NCBI GenBank assembly: GCA_034659475.1 | Contig: JAYEHK010000009.1 | Span: 1 to 26,510 of the forward strand | Origin: JAYEHK01 sp034659475 | GTDB lineage: Bacteria; Bacillota; Syntrophomonadia; Syntrophomonadales; Syntrophomonadaceae | Direction of reading: 5' to 3' | Length of the DNA: 26,510 nucleotides | Position numbers and translations under genes: made by a program | Shown here: positions 24,316 to 26,510 of the stretch, in pieces | Layout of the letters: each line of letters starts with the position of its first letter | Numbering within the stretch: position 1 is the first letter of the stretch | The notes under the pieces: model-generated | Told to the model about the DNA's origin: nothing | Databases searched by the model: none | The model's input: only the letters and a program-made list of their open reading frames with translations

Positions 24316-25692
24316 CTAAATTCTCTTTATGGAATAACTCACCTTTAAAGCAGCGCTATCTTCTCTATCCTTGAAGAATTTTTCAGCAATCTGCGGGAAG
24401 GCGATATAGGAAAGCACATCCTCATCATTTTTAGCCATATTGCTTATCTTTTGCTGTGCCTTCTCAAATTCAGGTTCCAGAGTGTCTGCATATCTGTGAG
24501 TGATCGGCTTTTCATCTCCAAGAACCTTTTTTACGATCTCTGCATCTACTTCACCGGGGGCCTTGCCATATTCGCCCTTTAAATAGGACCTTGCTTCTGT
24601 AGATACGCTAGCGTATCTTTCTCCAAGCAATACATTGGTAACTGCCTGGGCACCAACAATTTGACTCATAGGAGTTACAAGTGGAGGGTACCCAAAGTCT
24701 CTTCTGACACCGGGAATTTCCTGCAGCACTTTTGCCAACTGATCCAAAGCATTAAGCTGCTTCAACTGGGCAATAAGATTTGAAAGCATTCCTCCTGGCA
24801 CCTGATATACGAGAGCATCTGTATCAGATCCCAGAACATAATGCTCTAATACGCCGGATTGAATAAATTTATCTCTAACCGGTTTAAAATAATCATTGAT
24901 TTCTTTGAGAATACCTTCGTTGAGTCCTGTTTCATAACCTGATTGCTTTAATGCAAAATGCAACGATTCCGTAGCAGGCTGGGAGGTGCCTCCGGACAAA
25001 CTGGAAATGGCACAATCGATGCCATCACAGCCAGCTTCAATCGCTTTAAAATAGGTGATTGGGGCAAGACCTGTAGTACAATGACTATGAAGAACAATAG
25101 GCTTTTTGACAGTTTCCTTCAGGGCTTTGATCAAATCATAGGCATCCTGAGGACTCAGAATTCCTGACATATCCTTGATGCAGATAGAGTCTACGCCCAT
25201 CTCTTCAAGCTGTTTTCCCAATCTAACATAATTTTCGAGATTATGAATGGGGCTTAAAGTATAGCAAATGGTTCCCTGTGCATGCCCCCCACTTTTCAAG
25301 GTCTGATCCACAGCCACTTCAATATTTCTGAAATCATTAAGGGCATCAAAGATTCTCAGAATGTTTATTCCGTTTTGGATAGAATGATCGACAAATTTTC
25401 TGACTACATCATCAGAGTAATGCTTGTATCCCAGTAAGTTCTGACCCCTTAAAAGCATTTGGAGATTTGTCTTCGTAATTTTGGTTTTGATTTTTCTAAG
25501 TCTTTCCCATGGATCCTCGTTTAAGTATCTGAGACACGTGTCAAAAGTTGCTCCACCCCAGCATTCAACTGATTGATATCCAGCGCTGTCTATTTTTTCA
25601 AGAATTCCTTCAAAATCACTAAAAGGCATTCTTGTTGCAATCAAAGATTGGTTTGCATCTCTTAAGACAGTTTCTGTGATATTTACCTTCAT
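24316..25692 (-). CDS. oadA: Oxaloacetate decarboxylase alpha / pyruvate carboxylase subunit B-type carboxyltransferase
   Basis: A 458-residue TIM-barrel carboxyltransferase that moves CO2 from oxaloacetate (or a related acid) to biotin. The metal and catalytic residues are visible: Asp12 and Gln15 in TETVLRDANQSLIATRMP, Lys173 in CIKDMSG (carbamylated in the family), and His202 and His204 in LHSHCTTG. The C-terminal PYC-OADA domain is present (about 300-440), but the protein stops before any biotin domain, which is encoded two genes downstream. With OadG, the biotin carrier and OadB it makes a complete Na+ pump. PycB of a two-subunit pyruvate carboxylase is the alternative, but the Na+-channel genes argue for decarboxylation. 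The ATG at 25692 has GGGGTAGGGG directly upstream. Confidence 0.92.
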   Translation of the reverse strand: MKVNITETVLRDANQSLIATRMPFSDFEGILEKIDSAGYQSVECWGGATFDTCLRYLNEDPWERLRKIKTKITKTNLQMLLRGQNLLGYKHYSDDVVRKFVDHSIQNGINILRIFDALNDFRNIEVAVDQTLKSGGHAQGTICYTLSPIHNLENYVRLGKQLEEMGVDSICIKDMSGILSPQDAYDLIKALKETVKKPIVLHSHCTTGLAPITYFKAIEAGCDGIDCAISSLSGGTSQPATESLHFALKQSGYETGLNEGILKEINDYFKPVRDKFIQSGVLEHYVLGSDTDALVYQVPGGMLSNLIAQLKQLNALDQLAKVLQEIPGVRRDFGYPPLVTPMSQIVGAQAVTNVLLGERYASVSTEARSYLKGEYGKAPGEVDAEIVKKVLGDEKPITHRYADTLEPEFEKAQQKISNMAKNDEDVLSYIAFPQIAEKFFKDREDSAALKVSYSIKRI

Positions 25693-26357
25693 ACCCCTAC
25701 CCCATTCTTCATAGATTTATATATTAATGGGCTCAATTTTCAGCATAAAATAAGCACTAATGTAACCTGTGCCTACGTTTAGTAAAACAACATGTTCATT
25801 GACGGTAAAATACCTTTTTCATAAAAATTACACAATGAACTAATCTAGCCAATATCACAATAGAACCCCATTATTGTAATGTTACAACACAACGTTATAT
25901 CTGAACACCACTAAATTTAGATTTCTTTATTTTTTTACGTTTAAATATAGTCAAGTTCTCCTCAAAGTAGTAAAACACAAGATGAAATCAAAGAGCATGA
26001 CCTTATGGGTTATGAGATATTGACATCGTAGAAAATAGACATAGCTGTATTCGGATTGAAATATGTGGGTGACAGGGGACGGGTGACAGGGGACGGTTCA
26101 CCTCCTTTTTATGCCTTTTCAATTATTCGCTTGCCCAGCCCAGTTATCCGTACTAGCTGCCTTATTGAAAAACCGATCTCTTTAAGTGTAAGGCGACAAT
26201 TTCAGATTACCCGTAATAACAAAAACGCAACAAATTAAAATTCCATAACCCAGGTTTGCACCTAAAAGAATGTGTCGTTGAATACGGCACTTTATTTTTT
26301 CGTAAGCGTATTGAAATAATGACTATAATTACATATAGTAGACAAGGTCAGAAAATG
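25693..26357. other. Intergenic region upstream of the decarboxylase operon
   Basis: No gene is supported in these 665 bases. The part near oadA is AT-rich and should contain the operon promoter, but I see no pair of hexamers good enough to name. At 26067-26094 a 14-base unit GGGTGACAGGGGAC occurs twice in tandem, followed by GGTTCACC; this is another GGGGAC-type REP-like sequence. A short plus frame over this repeat (26056-26238) looks accidental. Confidence 0.6.
26067..26094 (+). repeat. Tandem 14-base repeat, REP-like
   Basis: GGGTGACAGGGGAC at 26067-26080 is repeated exactly at 26081-26094. The GTGACAGGGGACGG core is a frequent dispersed intergenic sequence in Clostridia. Confidence 0.65.
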
Positions 26358-26406
26358 AAAAGAGAAAGAGTCCATTTACCTCGCCCGTAAACACTCTTTC
26401 TCTTTC
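26358..26406 (-). terminator. Terminator-like hairpin of the gene at the right edge
   Basis: On the minus strand AAAGAGAAAGAGT is matched by ACTCTTTCTCTTT across a loop of about 21 bases, and TTCATTTTCT follows. It lies some 30 bases beyond the stop of the partial frame at 26437, as expected for an intrinsic terminator. Confidence 0.65.
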
Positions 26407-26436
26407 ACACACCTTGCCGGACCAATTCCGCCAAGA

Positions 26437-26510
26437 TTAAGTTAATGAAATGTATTGAATATACATTTCATCACCAACAACAGGTTTATGATAAGAGAAT
26501 TTACGATATT
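26437..26510 (-). CDS. C-terminal end of an unknown protein (partial)
   Basis: The minus strand is open from the window edge to TAA at 26437-26439 and reads YRKFSYHKPVVGDEMYIQY followed by ISLT. The peptide has a sensible protein composition and a terminator follows, so a real gene end is likely, but no family is recognisable. The DNA contains a perfect inverted repeat ATGAAATGTAT / ATACATTTCAT (26445-26455, 26461-26471), which may be a chance effect of the coding sequence or a binding site. Confidence 0.4.
   Translation of the reverse strand, partial: YRKFSYHKPVVGDEMYIQYISLT

Noticed and set aside
26056..26238. Plus-strand open frame of 60 codons near the right edge
   Set aside because: It covers the tandem GGGTGACAGGGGAC repeat and has no coding signs.

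Overview
The window looks like a chromosome segment of an anaerobic, low-to-moderate G+C Firmicute of the class Clostridia. The main reasons are the gene order miaB - ricA(ymcA)-like - mutS - mutL - miaA - hfq, which parallels the Bacillus/Clostridium arrangement, strong AGGAGG-type ribosome binding sites with frequent TTG and GTG starts, a ferredoxin-linked flavodoxin protein, and a sodium-pumping decarboxylase operon. I cannot name the genus. Every convincing gene and gene remnant lies on the minus strand, so transcription runs from high to low coordinates.

Right part (about 26.5-19.8 kb): the tail of an unknown gene with its terminator, an intergenic stretch of about 0.7 kb, then a compact operon oadA (carboxyltransferase) - oadG - biotin carrier - oadB (Na+ channel) - TRM11-like methyltransferase. 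A separate APC-family amino-acid permease follows. The decarboxylase enzyme is split: the biotin domain is its own gene.

Middle part (about 19.6-15.3 kb): a graveyard of broken genes. A large catalase (katE-like) lacks its 5' end and its middle. A three-gene ABC exporter has an ATPase without Walker A and two permeases that look internally shortened. The second permease is fused in frame to the middle of an O-acetylhomoserine sulfhydrylase (metY-like), and the last about 60 codons of a homoserine acyltransferase (metA) lie further on. Two inverted copies of a modular palindromic repeat, at about 10.5 and 15.6 kb, bracket the neighbouring intact genes.

Between these (15.1-12.6 kb) are an intact flavodoxin/ferredoxin protein, a lipoprotein with its own promoter, and a small thioredoxin-fold (YuzD-like) protein with a cysteine-rich insertion.

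Left part (12.5-0.7 kb): miaB-ricA, then after a terminator and repeats mutS - hydantoinase/oxoprolinase - histone-deacetylase-like - mutL - RsmJ-like methyltransferase - miaA - hfq, ending in a clear terminator. The deacetylase and hydantoinase genes sit inside the mismatch-repair operon and are translationally coupled. The mutL sequence is interrupted by a 10-N assembly gap with about 100 bases of unrelated sequence; the protein itself is probably intact. Downstream of hfq is a short remnant of spoVK, a sporulation AAA+ gene that lies near hfq in Bacillus, with its ATP-binding centre deleted. Together with the middle region this suggests a genome losing genes largely by internal deletion, possibly in a lineage that has lost sporulation.
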